Source: Fen-1362 sp964597035
GTDB lineage: Bacteria > Planctomycetota > Phycisphaerae > Sedimentisphaerales > Anaerobacaceae
Assembly (NCBI GenBank): GCA_964597035.1
Contig: CAZQWM010000001.1
Location: forward strand, 124,001-188,000
Direction of reading: 5' to 3'
Length of the DNA stretch: 64,000 nt
In this document: positions 1-7,996 of the stretch, piece after piece
Layout: every line of letters begins with the position of its first letter
Position numbering within the stretch: position 1 is the stretch's first letter
Notes under the pieces: generated by a model
Seen by the model: the letters and a program-made list of their open reading frames with translations, nothing else
What the model was told of the DNA's origin: nothing
Database searches by the model: none
Program-made: the position numbers and the translations under genes

Positions 1-1009
1 GATAGAGCTGGACGGGACGCCGAACAAAGGCAAATTGGGCGCCAATGCGATATTAGGCGTGTCACTGGCGGCGGCCAAGGCGGCTGCGGCAGCATCGTAT
101 CTGCCTTTGTATCGTTATTTGGGCGGATGCAATGCGAATATCCTGCCGGTGCCGATGATGAATATCCTCAACGGCGGCAAGCACGCGGACAACAACGTTG
201 ATTTCCAGGAATTTATGATTATGCCCATTGGTGCGCCGAGTTTCGCAGAGGCGCTGCGTATGGGCGCCGAGACTTTCCACACTCTCAAGAAAGTTCTCAA
301 GGACAAAGGGTATTCGACCAGTGTCGGCGACGAGGGCGGTTTTGCACCATCGCTGAAGACCAACGAAGAGGCGCTCGAAGTGGTGATGGCCGCGATAAAA
401 AAGGCGGGCTTCAAACCGGGCAAGGATATCGCAATTGCGCTGGACCCGGCTTCGACGGAGATGTTCGACAGCAAGAGCAAGAAATACAGCTTTTTCAAGT
501 CGGCCCCGAAGAAAAAGGTCTCAAGTGATGTGATGGTCGAGCACTGGGCCAAATGGGCGAGTAAATACCCGATAGTCTCAATCGAGGACGGCTTGGCGGA
601 GGATGACTGGGCCGGCTGGGTGAAAATGAACAAGAAAATGGGGGACAAGGTTCAATTAGTCGGTGATGATTTGTTCGTGACCAATACCGAGCGTCTTGCC
701 AGGGGTATTAAGCTCGACTGTGCAAACGCCATACTGATAAAGCTCAACCAGATAGGCACGCTGACGGAGACGTTCGAGGCGATAAATATGGCCAGGCGCG
801 CCGGGTGGAATGCAGTAATCAGCCATCGAAGCGGCGAGACCGAAGATTCGACAATCGCGGATCTGGCGGTGGCTTCGGGCGTTGGGCAAATCAAAACCGG
901 TTCCGTCTGCCGAACCGATAGAATCTGCAAGTACAATCAACTGTTGCGAATTGAAGAAGAGCTCGGTGAGGCGGCGAGATATGCCGGATTTATGTTCAAG
1001 GAAAGCTAA
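1..1009 (+). CDS. eno: Enolase, 3' part (5' end outside the window)
   Basis: Converts 2-phosphoglycerate to phosphoenolpyruvate in glycolysis, in the cytoplasm. The visible reading frame starts at base 2 with IELDGTPNKGKLGANAILG, which aligns to roughly residue 95 of a typical 430-residue enolase, so about the last 335 residues are present. Landmark motifs are in order: ALDPASTEMFD and SIEDGLAEDDW (metal ligands), VGDDLFVTN (third metal Asp), LIKLNQIGTLTE (catalytic Lys), SHRSGETED and IKTGSVCRTDR (second Lys region). Nothing looks broken. A small membrane-protein gene follows on the same strand after about 30 bases. Confidence 0.97.
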   Translation, partial: IELDGTPNKGKLGANAILGVSLAAAKAAAAASYLPLYRYLGGCNANILPVPMMNILNGGKHADNNVDFQEFMIMPIGAPSFAEALRMGAETFHTLKKVLKDKGYSTSVGDEGGFAPSLKTNEEALEVVMAAIKKAGFKPGKDIAIALDPASTEMFDSKSKKYSFFKSAPKKKVSSDVMVEHWAKWASKYPIVSIEDGLAEDDWAGWVKMNKKMGDKVQLVGDDLFVTNTERLARGIKLDCANAILIKLNQIGTLTETFEAINMARRAGWNAVISHRSGETEDSTIADLAVASGVGQIKTGSVCRTDRICKYNQLLRIEEELGEAARYAGFMFKES

Positions 1010-1038
1010 GAGGAGCACTCGAAAGATGAAAGGCAGGC

Positions 1039-1605
1039 GTGGAAGCCCCGGAGGCGGGAGATAATGCACCTGCCGGTTTTTTTGCTATGCGAAGCGAGAG
1101 GGTCATTCGAGCCATTGCTTTTGTCGCGTTTTTCAGTATCGGGGCGGCAGTGTTGAGTGGCACGGTGCTGTGCGACGACCTGTTGGAATACTTTCACAAC
1201 AGGAATCTGCTCAAACAGGCCGAAGTGCACCTCGAAGAAATGCGGTCATTGAACTCCGATTACGATGCATTGCTCGGTGAGCTTGAAGCTGACCCCAATC
1301 AGCTTGTCAGGTTGGCACCTGCGACGCTGGGCATTGAGCCGAATGAGCCGAATACAGCGTATCCGCGTGCTACTGCCGATAAGCTGGCGGCGGCGAGAAT
1401 TGCTTTAAGCGAAGAGCCAAACCAGCCCGCGTTGACCGAGTCGGCCCCGGAGTGGCTCGGCTCGTGTTGTCAGTGGCCACGCAGGCACGTTCTGTTTTTC
1501 TGTGGAGCGGCTTTGGTGCTCATCTCATTTATTTTCTTCGGCCCAACGAAAAAACCCAGCCGGTCAATGACGGTTAAGTCCAAAACTGAACCACCAGTGA
1601 AGTGA
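1039..1605 (+). CDS. Small membrane protein of unknown function, downstream of eno
   Basis: 188 residues from the GTG at 1039 (AAAGG about six bases upstream); an ATG at 1087 is a shorter alternative with no good ribosome site. One hydrophobic segment lies near residues 24-44 and a second near 150-167, with a charged helical stretch between (LLKQAEVHLEEMRSLNSDYDALLGELE) that could form a coiled coil. Genes just after eno are often ftsB/divIC, which have a membrane segment plus coiled coil, but the second membrane segment and the NEPNxxYP-rich linker do not fit that family, so no function is assigned. The very short frame MKGRRGSPGGGR at 1026 overlaps its start. Confidence 0.6.
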   Translation: MEAPEAGDNAPAGFFAMRSERVIRAIAFVAFFSIGAAVLSGTVLCDDLLEYFHNRNLLKQAEVHLEEMRSLNSDYDALLGELEADPNQLVRLAPATLGIEPNEPNTAYPRATADKLAAARIALSEEPNQPALTESAPEWLGSCCQWPRRHVLFFCGAALVLISFIFFGPTKKPSRSMTVKSKTEPPVK

Positions 1606-1653
1606 TTTTAGTGTTTTTGTCTTGCGTGTGCCTGGGGCTTGCCAGGGATATTA

Positions 1654-3270
1654 CTATTGCTTCGGCTGGTTCTTTGCCAGGGCAAGCGGTATATCGAGCC
1701 AGAATGTTGAGCCCTTCTCGAGCTGGCTTTCGAAGTTGACCTGGCCCGCTAACATATCAGCCAGCTCCTTGCTTATAGCGAGTCCTAATCCTGTGCCGGT
1801 GGACTGTCGCGTCATTGGGTTGCCGAGCTGGCGGAACTTCTGGAAAATCTTTTCCTTATCGGTTTCAGCTATGCCACAGCCGGTATCGGTTACTGAGAAA
1901 CGCAGGGTCTTTTCATCGAGCAGTGCTGCCTTTAGCTCTATTTTGCCTCGTTCTGGTGTGAACTTGATGGCGTTGCTCGTGTAGTTTTCGAGAATCTGCT
2001 GGATTTTGCCGGCGTCGGTGACGAGGGTGGGAATGTCTTTTTGCACTTCGAGTTTGACCTTGATTTTCTTTTCGCGTGCCATTTCGGAGAATGAGGCGAC
2101 TACGGCTTTGCAGATTTCCCCGGCGGTTGTCTGTTCGATGTGCAGTTGGATTTTGTCGGCCTCGGCTCGTGCCAGGTAAAGCAGGTCATTAATCATATTG
2201 AGCAGCCGCTGGCCGCCGACGATGATGTTCTCAGCGTATCTTTTGCCCTTTTCCTGCTTGACCAGTTCAGGTTTATCACGCAGGACCTGGGCGAAACCCA
2301 TAATGGAGTTGAGCGGCGTTCTGAACTCGTGTGAGATATTGGCAAGGAATTCGCCTTTGACCTTGTTTGCCTTGAAAAGGTCTATGTTGCGCTCTGAAAG
2401 TTCGAGTATTTTTTCGTCGAGCTGTCGGTTTGCCTGGCGGAGTTTTTCCTGGGTGGCCTGCAGGTTATCGAGCATGTGGTTAAAGGCCTCTGCGAGTTTT
2501 TCGTATTCGTCGCGGGTGCTTATGGAGCTTCTGATGTCGAGGTTGCCTTCTGCGACGTTATTTGCCAGTGCGCGGAGCTGGCGAATAGGTCGCAGGATAA
2601 CGCGCTGCGTTATCACGTAAAACGCCACGATTGCTCCAGTGCCGCTGATAAGGCCCGCGACGAGCAGCCAGACGCGATTCAGCAGGACGGCCCTGCGTAT
2701 TTCTGTGGCGGGCCTTTCGACTATGACCGCGCCAATGGGTTCGTTGCGATTGAATGGACCGGCTGAGCCCTGTGGGTTGTGGCAGGTGATGCAGCTTTCG
2801 CTGGCGCGAAAGACGCGCACATAGCTTGCGTAGAGCTTGCGGTCTCTTTTTTCGAGGCGTATGTGGTCCGGCGTTTCCTCGTCTTCGAGCATCGCATCGA
2901 TCATTTGTTGCTGCTGGTCGGAAAGTCCTTCGATATTTTTCTCGTCCTTTTTGAAGCGGAACCAGTGAATGTCGGTTTTGTTGGGGTCCATCACTTTGCC
3001 GGAGTCGTCGAGCGCCGCCAGTGTGGTTTCGCCGCCGGGGTGCAACTGGAAATGCCGGCGAATCAGGTTTTCGGCCCTGGCCCTGCTGGTGTCTAACAGG
3101 ATTTGTCTGGTAAGCTGTCGCATCCAGCCGTAGGGGATAAGAAGCGCCAGCGCCAATATCAGCACCACCGCTAAGCCGAATGCAATCCGGCACTTTTCCG
3201 CCAGCGAAAGCGGCGACAGGTGCAAAAGCACCAAAAGCTTATGGTAAATTTTTTCTATCTTCCTCAACAT
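1654..3270 (-). CDS. Membrane sensor histidine kinase with haem-binding (DUF3365/Tll0287-like) sensor domain
   Basis: 538 residues. Membrane segments near 32-48 and 198-220 enclose an extracytoplasmic domain carrying CITCHNPQ at 160-167, a c-type haem CxxCH motif typical of the DUF3365/Tll0287-like sensor domain. A HAMP domain (about 221-273), a coiled coil, then HisKA with NISHEFRTPLNS (phospho-acceptor His about 314) and HATPase_c with NYTSNAIKFT, DTGCGI and GTGLGLAI follow. No receiver domain is fused. The start lies 10 bases after the secreted propeller gene, so the two are probably cotranscribed. A redox or gas ligand signal is inferred from the haem motif; no partner response regulator is adjacent. 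Confidence 0.9.
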   Translation of the reverse strand: MLRKIEKIYHKLLVLLHLSPLSLAEKCRIAFGLAVVLILALALLIPYGWMRQLTRQILLDTSRARAENLIRRHFQLHPGGETTLAALDDSGKVMDPNKTDIHWFRFKKDEKNIEGLSDQQQQMIDAMLEDEETPDHIRLEKRDRKLYASYVRVFRASESCITCHNPQGSAGPFNRNEPIGAVIVERPATEIRRAVLLNRVWLLVAGLISGTGAIVAFYVITQRVILRPIRQLRALANNVAEGNLDIRSSISTRDEYEKLAEAFNHMLDNLQATQEKLRQANRQLDEKILELSERNIDLFKANKVKGEFLANISHEFRTPLNSIMGFAQVLRDKPELVKQEKGKRYAENIIVGGQRLLNMINDLLYLARAEADKIQLHIEQTTAGEICKAVVASFSEMAREKKIKVKLEVQKDIPTLVTDAGKIQQILENYTSNAIKFTPERGKIELKAALLDEKTLRFSVTDTGCGIAETDKEKIFQKFRQLGNPMTRQSTGTGLGLAISKELADMLAGQVNFESQLEKGSTFWLDIPLALAKNQPKQ

Positions 3271-3280
3271 AACGTAGCGG

Positions 3281-4498
3281 TCATTTAGCTAGGTCAGCGA
3301 CCTCGGTAACTAAAATGTCCATACTGTCCCGGTGTGTGCCTTTGGCCACTTTACCATCGGCCGTGAGCGGCATTTTGGACATAGTTGTAGCGTGGCCTGC
3401 GACCAGATAACCTGTTTGTGTTTGCAATAGTTCAAGTTTGACACATTGCTCTGCACCTTCGATTGGCATTTCCCTGAGTATTCTGCCTTGCTTAGTGATT
3501 TCCCAGATACTCGCTGCGCGGAATTTATTACCGGCCAAAACGAAATTTCCCTTTTTATTTACTATTGTCCTTAGCATCCCCAGTCCGCCGGCTTTACCGA
3601 ATAAACTATCGATTCTCCAGAGAGTTTTCAGTTCTTCATCCAGTCCGACTACGGAAACATCCTGTTGAGGGAAATCCTCCTTATTGAATAAAACAGCCGT
3701 TATATTGCCGCTCACTGTTACGCTTGGGTGCCTGCCTTCAAAAGTTGTTTCGCACAGGGAATTGCCATCGCGGTCGCATTTGATTATCCAGACCTCCGAG
3801 GGACCTCCGCCAAATTTATTGTAGTTGCCGGAATCAGCCGCAAGGATGAAACCTCCATCCTTTTGCGGGGCCAGCCCCGTTGCCCCTTCCATTTTGCCCT
3901 TATCGTATTCACGACGCCAAATTTCGTTGCCATCTATGTCCGATTTTGTGACGCAGGCATCCGAGTTCCCACTCCCTTTGTGGACGCTGCCGTAAAGCAG
4001 GAGGCAATCGTTTGTTTTTACTAATCCCTTAATGTCGAAAATCTGTTTGGAGGACAATTCCTTCGAAAACACTATGGAGCCGACCTCGTCGAGCCGCACA
4101 AGCCAGGCCCTTCTGGGTCTAGGCCCCAGCGTCTCGATAATTAAAAGCATCGGCTCATCCTGAAGTGAAAGACACTGTGCCGGCAAAAAGGGCCTGTCGG
4201 CCTGCATGCCGGCAGGATTTATATCTTTTACCCAAAGCTCCTTGCCCTGAGTATCTATTTTCCATAGCACGACTTTGCATTCGTAGTTTTCCTCATCTGT
4301 TTTTCGGTGGGAGATACCAGCTACGAAATAACCATCGGGCATTTTAGTTAGTGTTGGCCAGGCATCCATCCAATCATCGTAACTTAGAGTTGTGTTCCAG
4401 ACTGCGCGATAAGCAGGTTCTGGCTCAACCTCTCCGGCGGCTAAGCCAATGCAGCAAAAGGTCAAAAAGACAGAGGAGCAAATATGCTTATGTTTCAC
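3281..4498 (-). CDS. Secreted beta-propeller-like protein
   Basis: 405 residues. The N-terminus MKHKHICSSVFLTFCCIGLAAGEV is a signal peptide; a Cys near the cleavage region leaves a lipoprotein possible but not clear. The rest has repeated blades with the pattern W-x-(I/T)-(D/N)-x-x-G-x-x-x-W (for example KIDTQGKELW and SDIDGNEIWRREY), like PQQ-type or delta-60 propellers. No enzyme motif is visible. It precedes the haem-type histidine kinase by 10 bases and may act with it in the periplasm as a ligand-binding or accessory protein; that link rests only on the operon. Confidence 0.75.
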   Translation of the reverse strand: MKHKHICSSVFLTFCCIGLAAGEVEPEPAYRAVWNTTLSYDDWMDAWPTLTKMPDGYFVAGISHRKTDEENYECKVVLWKIDTQGKELWVKDINPAGMQADRPFLPAQCLSLQDEPMLLIIETLGPRPRRAWLVRLDEVGSIVFSKELSSKQIFDIKGLVKTNDCLLLYGSVHKGSGNSDACVTKSDIDGNEIWRREYDKGKMEGATGLAPQKDGGFILAADSGNYNKFGGGPSEVWIIKCDRDGNSLCETTFEGRHPSVTVSGNITAVLFNKEDFPQQDVSVVGLDEELKTLWRIDSLFGKAGGLGMLRTIVNKKGNFVLAGNKFRAASIWEITKQGRILREMPIEGAEQCVKLELLQTQTGYLVAGHATTMSKMPLTADGKVAKGTHRDSMDILVTEVADLAK

Positions 4499-4573
4499 GC
4501 GTGCCTCCCTTGCCCAAAAGAACTTTTCGGCGAATTATTTTGCAAATAGCAACTCTTTTTACAAACTGCCGCT

Positions 4574-6379
4574 TTATTGATTTTGTTTCTGCTCGTGTGA
4601 GTGTCTTTGCATTCGCAGGTTGAGCTCGTCGAGTTGTTTGGTGTCGACCTCGCTTGGAGCGTTGGTGAGCAGGCACTGGCCTCGCTGTGTTTTCGGAAAA
4701 GCGATGACGTCGCGAATGTTGTCTGTTCCCGTAAGCAGCATAATCATACGGTCAAGTCCGAGTGCGATTCCGCCGTGTGGCGGTGCTCCGTGTTCGAGGG
4801 CCTTGAGGAAAAAGCCGAATCGCGCCTTGGCCTGTTGTTTTGTAATCTTCAGCAAGTCAAAGACTTTCGCCTGTATTTCGGGCCTGTGGATACGGATGCT
4901 GCCCCCGCCGATTTCCGAGCCGTTGACGACGACGTCGTAGGCCTGAGCGGTCAGGTTGGCCGGATCGGTGTCGAGCTTCGGTATATCCGCAGGCACTGGT
5001 GCGGTAAACGGGTGGTGCATCGAGTCATAGCGGTTTTCGTCGGCGTTCCACTCGAAGAGCGGGAAATCTACTATCCAGACGAATTCGAAGCGTTTTTCGT
5101 CGTATAGCTTGAGGTCTTTTGCGATTCTGCAGCGAAGAGGAGCGAGGGCCTTATTGGCGCCTTTTTCGTCGCCGGCAACCAGCAGCACTAAGTCGCCGTC
5201 TTTTGCATCGAAGCGTCCGGCCATTTCTTCGAGCTGTTCGAGCGAGAAGAATTTCGACAGATTACTGACGAGCGTCGTTTTGCCGTTTTCGTTTTTCACT
5301 TTGAACCAGACGAGTCCTTTCGCTCCGTAGTCGGCGACGAAATTAGTCAGCGTTTTTTCGATATCGTTTCGCGAATACCTGTTGCCGCCTGCTGGTGCGC
5401 AAAGTCCCTTGACAATTCCGCCGGCTTCGACGGTGGATGTGAATACCTTGAAGGTGCTCTTTCCGGCTATATCGGATACGTCTTTTAGCTTCATATCGAA
5501 ACGCAGGTCGGGCCTGTCGATACCGTAGTCGGCAAGCGCCTCTTTGTAGCTCATCCTTCGCATCGGAACAGGCACATCAACGCCGAGTATCTCGTTCCAG
5601 ATGTTTGCGATGAGTTTCTCGTGGACTCTTATCACGTCGTCAACGTCGACGAAGCTCATCTCTACGTCGATTTGGGTGAATTCCGCCTGCCTGTCGGCGC
5701 GGGGGTCTTCATCGCGGAAGCAGCGGACAATCTGGAAGTACTTGTCGATGCCGCTGACCATCAGGATTTGCTTGAAAAGCTGGGGCGACTGGGGCAGAGC
5801 ATAAAATGTGCCGGGTACCAGCCGGCTGGGGACGAGAAAATCGCGAGCGCCTTCAGGTGTGCTCTTGGCGAGCATCGGCGTCTCGATTTCCCAGAAGCCC
5901 AGCGAGTCGAAGTAATCGCGGGTCAGCTTGGTTACTTTGTGGCGGATTCGCAGCTTATTCTGCATCGCGGGTCGGCGCAGGTCTATGTAGCGATTCTTCA
6001 GGCGGACTTCCTCGCCGGTCTTTTCGGCGGTGTCGATTTCAAAAGGCGGGGTCTTGGCGGTGTTGAGAATTTCGAGCTTATCAACGGCGACTTCTATCTG
6101 GCCGGTGGCGAGTTTTGGATTTTCCAGTCCTTCGCCTCTGTGCTGTACGACGCCTTCTGCGGCGACGACCCATTCGCCGCGAACGGTCCGGGCCAGCTTG
6201 TGGGCCTCGGCCTGCTTTTCCGGGTTGAACACGAACTGGGTTATGCCGGCCCTGTCTCGCACGTCGAAAAATACCAGTCCGCCGTGGTCACGATAAGACC
6301 TGACCCAGCCGGCCAGAACGACCTTTTTTCCGGAGTCCGACAGCCGGAGTTCGCCGCAATTGTGCGTTCTTTTGAGCAT
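4574..6379 (-). CDS. aspS: Aspartyl-tRNA synthetase, bacterial type
   Basis: 601 residues, the usual length of bacterial AspRS. It charges tRNA-Asp (or tRNA-Asp/Asn in non-discriminating enzymes) with aspartate. The N-terminal OB-fold anticodon domain (VVLAGWVRSYRDHGGLVFFD), class II motif 2 (FRDEDPRADRQAEFTQID), the bacterial GAD insertion (about 290-410) and motif 3 (GIALGLDRMIMLLTG) are all present. A good promoter lies about 60 bases upstream. It is followed on the same strand by the propeller gene 75 bases later. Confidence 0.97.
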   Translation of the reverse strand: MLKRTHNCGELRLSDSGKKVVLAGWVRSYRDHGGLVFFDVRDRAGITQFVFNPEKQAEAHKLARTVRGEWVVAAEGVVQHRGEGLENPKLATGQIEVAVDKLEILNTAKTPPFEIDTAEKTGEEVRLKNRYIDLRRPAMQNKLRIRHKVTKLTRDYFDSLGFWEIETPMLAKSTPEGARDFLVPSRLVPGTFYALPQSPQLFKQILMVSGIDKYFQIVRCFRDEDPRADRQAEFTQIDVEMSFVDVDDVIRVHEKLIANIWNEILGVDVPVPMRRMSYKEALADYGIDRPDLRFDMKLKDVSDIAGKSTFKVFTSTVEAGGIVKGLCAPAGGNRYSRNDIEKTLTNFVADYGAKGLVWFKVKNENGKTTLVSNLSKFFSLEQLEEMAGRFDAKDGDLVLLVAGDEKGANKALAPLRCRIAKDLKLYDEKRFEFVWIVDFPLFEWNADENRYDSMHHPFTAPVPADIPKLDTDPANLTAQAYDVVVNGSEIGGGSIRIHRPEIQAKVFDLLKITKQQAKARFGFFLKALEHGAPPHGGIALGLDRMIMLLTGTDNIRDVIAFPKTQRGQCLLTNAPSEVDTKQLDELNLRMQRHSHEQKQNQ

Positions 6380-6437
6380 AGATTTTGCGCCTAAAAAGCC
6401 AAAGTATCATAAGGCAAACATTTATTATGAAGATTTG

Positions 6438-6466
6438 AGCATAGCCAAAATCGCGTCTGGCGTCAA
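6438..6466 (-). promoter_or_regulatory. sigma70-like promoter of aspS
   Basis: Read on the minus strand: TTGACG (6466-6461), 17-base spacer, TATGCT (6443-6438), about 60 bases before the aspS ATG. The -35 box is part of a perfect inverted repeat GTCAAT-N5-ATTGAC (6462-6478). Confidence 0.6.
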
Positions 6467-6625
6467 TAACCGATTGACGCCCCGGCTGTGGACCGGCGGC
6501 TCGCTTGCACCGGTTTAAGCGACGGGCAGGGGGTAAGGGTTTTGCTTGGCTATTATAAGGAAATTCCTTGCTTCTCTATCAGGAATAATTGCAGGATAAA
6601 TTTTTGTTTGTCGAACATTTTTTTA

Positions 6626-6654
6626 TTGCAAGAGTAAAGGGCTTGTAGTATAGT
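6626..6654 (+). promoter_or_regulatory. sigma70-like promoter of small RNA 1
   Basis: TTGCAA (6626-6631), 17-base spacer, TATAGT (6649-6654). No open reading frame follows; a terminator hairpin ends the unit about 160 bases later. Confidence 0.6.
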
Positions 6655-6660
6655 GATGGT

Positions 6661-6817
6661 ATGGGGTTAAGGAATACTTCCCAGGGTGGGTCAACAACGA
6701 GTTGAGTTACGATAGTATTCTGGAAAAATAAAAGCCGAGTTTTGGCTTGATATAAACCACGGGCTGAGGTTAATTCCTCCTCTTCCTCCCTCCTGGCCTC
6801 AGCCCAGCTTTTTTTTC
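6661..6817 (+). ncRNA. Candidate small RNA 1 with CU-rich terminator loop
   Basis: About 155 nt from the predicted start to a U-run. Inside are an outer stem GAATACT (6672-6678)/AGTATTC (6714-6720) enclosing TCAAC/GTTGA, then a short AAGCC/GGCTT hairpin. A terminator follows with stem GGGCTGAGG (6761-6769)/CCTCAGCCC (6797-6805), a 27-base loop rich in CCTCC, and eight T. The loop resembles the anti-Shine-Dalgarno of 16S rRNA, so pairing to ribosome sites of mRNAs is plausible. No database family is claimed. Two further units with the same design follow at 7.5 and 7.8 kb. It converges on the gene at 6869-7213. Confidence 0.65.
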
Positions 6818-6868
6818 AGACACTCAAATCTTTAACAGCTTTCACTTTCAGAAACAAGCTGTCCGAAT

Positions 6869-7213
6869 CTAATTTGTCTGTGGAAATTGCAGCGCAGGTT
6901 TTCTGTGCTGGCGGAGGTGGAGCTTGATATCGATTATCGTCTTTAAGACGATTAAAACGACAAGCACTCCGGCGGGCGAGCCGATGGAAAATGAAAGAAA
7001 TGCACCTGCGAGTATCGCGATGTGCATAACGACGATTCTAGAATACGACTGGCCCATAAGTTCTTTGGGTCTGGCGATTTTGTATTCACCGGCAATGATG
7101 TAATTTCGGACAAATGAGACGCCGTGACTTAAAAACAAGGCGCCCATAACGTATTTCATATCCGGTGGAATGCTTGTCCAGCAGTGCCGGATAATGCCGA
7201 CCAGCAGTTGCAC
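6869..7213 (-). CDS. Small membrane protein resembling the C-terminal part of DUF6498 proteins; possibly truncated
   Basis: 114 residues from a GTG at 7213; the open frame extends 25 codons upstream to a stop but has no ATG/GTG/TTG there. Three hydrophobic segments are seen (MKYVMGALFLSHGVSFV, HIAILAGAFLSFSIG, GVLVVLIVLKTIIDI) with the pattern HGVSFxxNY...GEY, MGQSYSRIVVMH and KTIIDIKLHLRQH, which I associate with the end of DUF6498 membrane proteins (normally about 200 residues or more). The N-terminal half appears lost, so this may be a decaying gene. No ribosome site is obvious. The family assignment is from pattern memory only. Confidence 0.5.
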   Translation of the reverse strand: MQLLVGIIRHCWTSIPPDMKYVMGALFLSHGVSFVRNYIIAGEYKIARPKELMGQSYSRIVVMHIAILAGAFLSFSIGSPAGVLVVLIVLKTIIDIKLHLRQHRKPALQFPQTN

Positions 7214-7483
7214 GAAGACCAGAAAGCACGGCCAGGGATGCCGGCCAATCTCCAGCGCTTTGCCGGCATTATTTTCTTCTCGTATTTACCCGACGGTTTT
7301 TAAGACATTATGTATGTCGGTCGTTATCAGCAGGCAATTTAGCAAGGCAGGCGTGGCGGGTGTACGGGCTGTGTGGAGTGAGAGGACGGCTGGGATTACT
7401 TGCGCAGCAAGATTACAGAAGATTTTTTCGGCAAACCCGGCAAAAACGCTTGACTGGCTGGGCAGGCAGGATAAAAAGTGGCG

Positions 7484-7597
7484 ACGTTAGCTGCTGCGTC
7501 GAACTTAACTGGCGAATCGGCGTAGAAATTATGAACGATGACCACGGGCTGGGGCGTTCTCTCCTCTCCTCCCTCCTGACCCCAGCCCAGTTTTTTG
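7484..7597 (+). ncRNA. Candidate small RNA 2 with CU-rich terminator loop
   Basis: Preceded by TTGACT (7450-7455), 16-base spacer and a weaker -10 TAAAAA (7472-7477). The transcript would be about 115 nt. An internal CGACG/CGTCG hairpin is followed by terminator stem GGGCTGGGG (7546-7554)/CCCCAGCCC (7580-7588), a 25-base loop of almost only C and T (CTCCTCTCCTCCCTCCTG) and six T. The sequence before the stem, ACCACGGGCTG, is shared with small RNA 1. No ORF with a ribosome site lies in it. Confidence 0.6.
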
Positions 7598-7768
7598 CGC
7601 AGATAGTCAACCCATCGACGTTCGTAAGTGATTGAAATCTATGGGTTTGCAGAACTGAGACCAGCGGGGGTCATGGATAACCTGACAGCAGAGTCAATTC
7701 TGCCGACCATCTGGGCGCTGGCCCAAACAGGGGTTGGAAATCCCGAGGTTTTTTGGGAAAAATTCCCC

Positions 7769-7797
7769 TTGCATAACTTGTGCGGTTGTGGTAAAAT
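7769..7797 (+). promoter_or_regulatory. sigma70-like promoter of small RNA 3
   Basis: TTGCAT (7769-7774), 17-base spacer, TAAAAT (7792-7797), the clearest of the three CU-rich RNA promoters. Confidence 0.65.
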
Positions 7798-7803
7798 CAT
7801 ACG

Positions 7804-7958
7804 ATAATCGGAAGCGAGGAGTTTGACTTGCTCAACACACCGTTTCGGCACACACCCGCCGATAGTTTGTTAGAAGAGAGAACATTAAATAAATAGCCAA
7901 CAACAGGGCTGGGATATCTCGCTTTCTCCCCTCCCTCCGACCCAGTCCTGTTTTTTTT
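7804..7958 (+). ncRNA. Candidate small RNA 3 with CU-rich terminator loop
   Basis: About 155 nt. The 5' part holds an ATCGG/CCGAT long-range pairing. The 3' end is stem ACAGGGCTGGG (7903-7913)/CCCAGTCCTGT (7941-7951, one G-U pair), a 27-base loop with TTTCTCCCCTCCCTCC, and eight T. It converges on the end of terL (stop at 7997). The same stem core (GGGCTGGG) and pyrimidine loop as small RNAs 1 and 2 argue for one family with three copies in 1.3 kb. Confidence 0.65.
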
Positions 7959-7996
7959 ATTTTCTGCGCGGCTTTCCTTCCCAGTAACAGCGTTTG

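Noticed and set aside
115..648. Long minus-strand open frame opposite eno
   Set aside because: It is the shadow of a highly conserved enolase reading frame and has no ribosome site or family match.
1039..1605. FtsB/DivIC division protein after eno
   Set aside because: A second membrane segment and extra linker do not fit the short, single-pass FtsB layout.
5621..6394. 257-codon plus-strand frame opposite aspS
   Set aside because: It lies fully within the aspS antisense; aspS shows all class II motifs, and the reverse frame has none.
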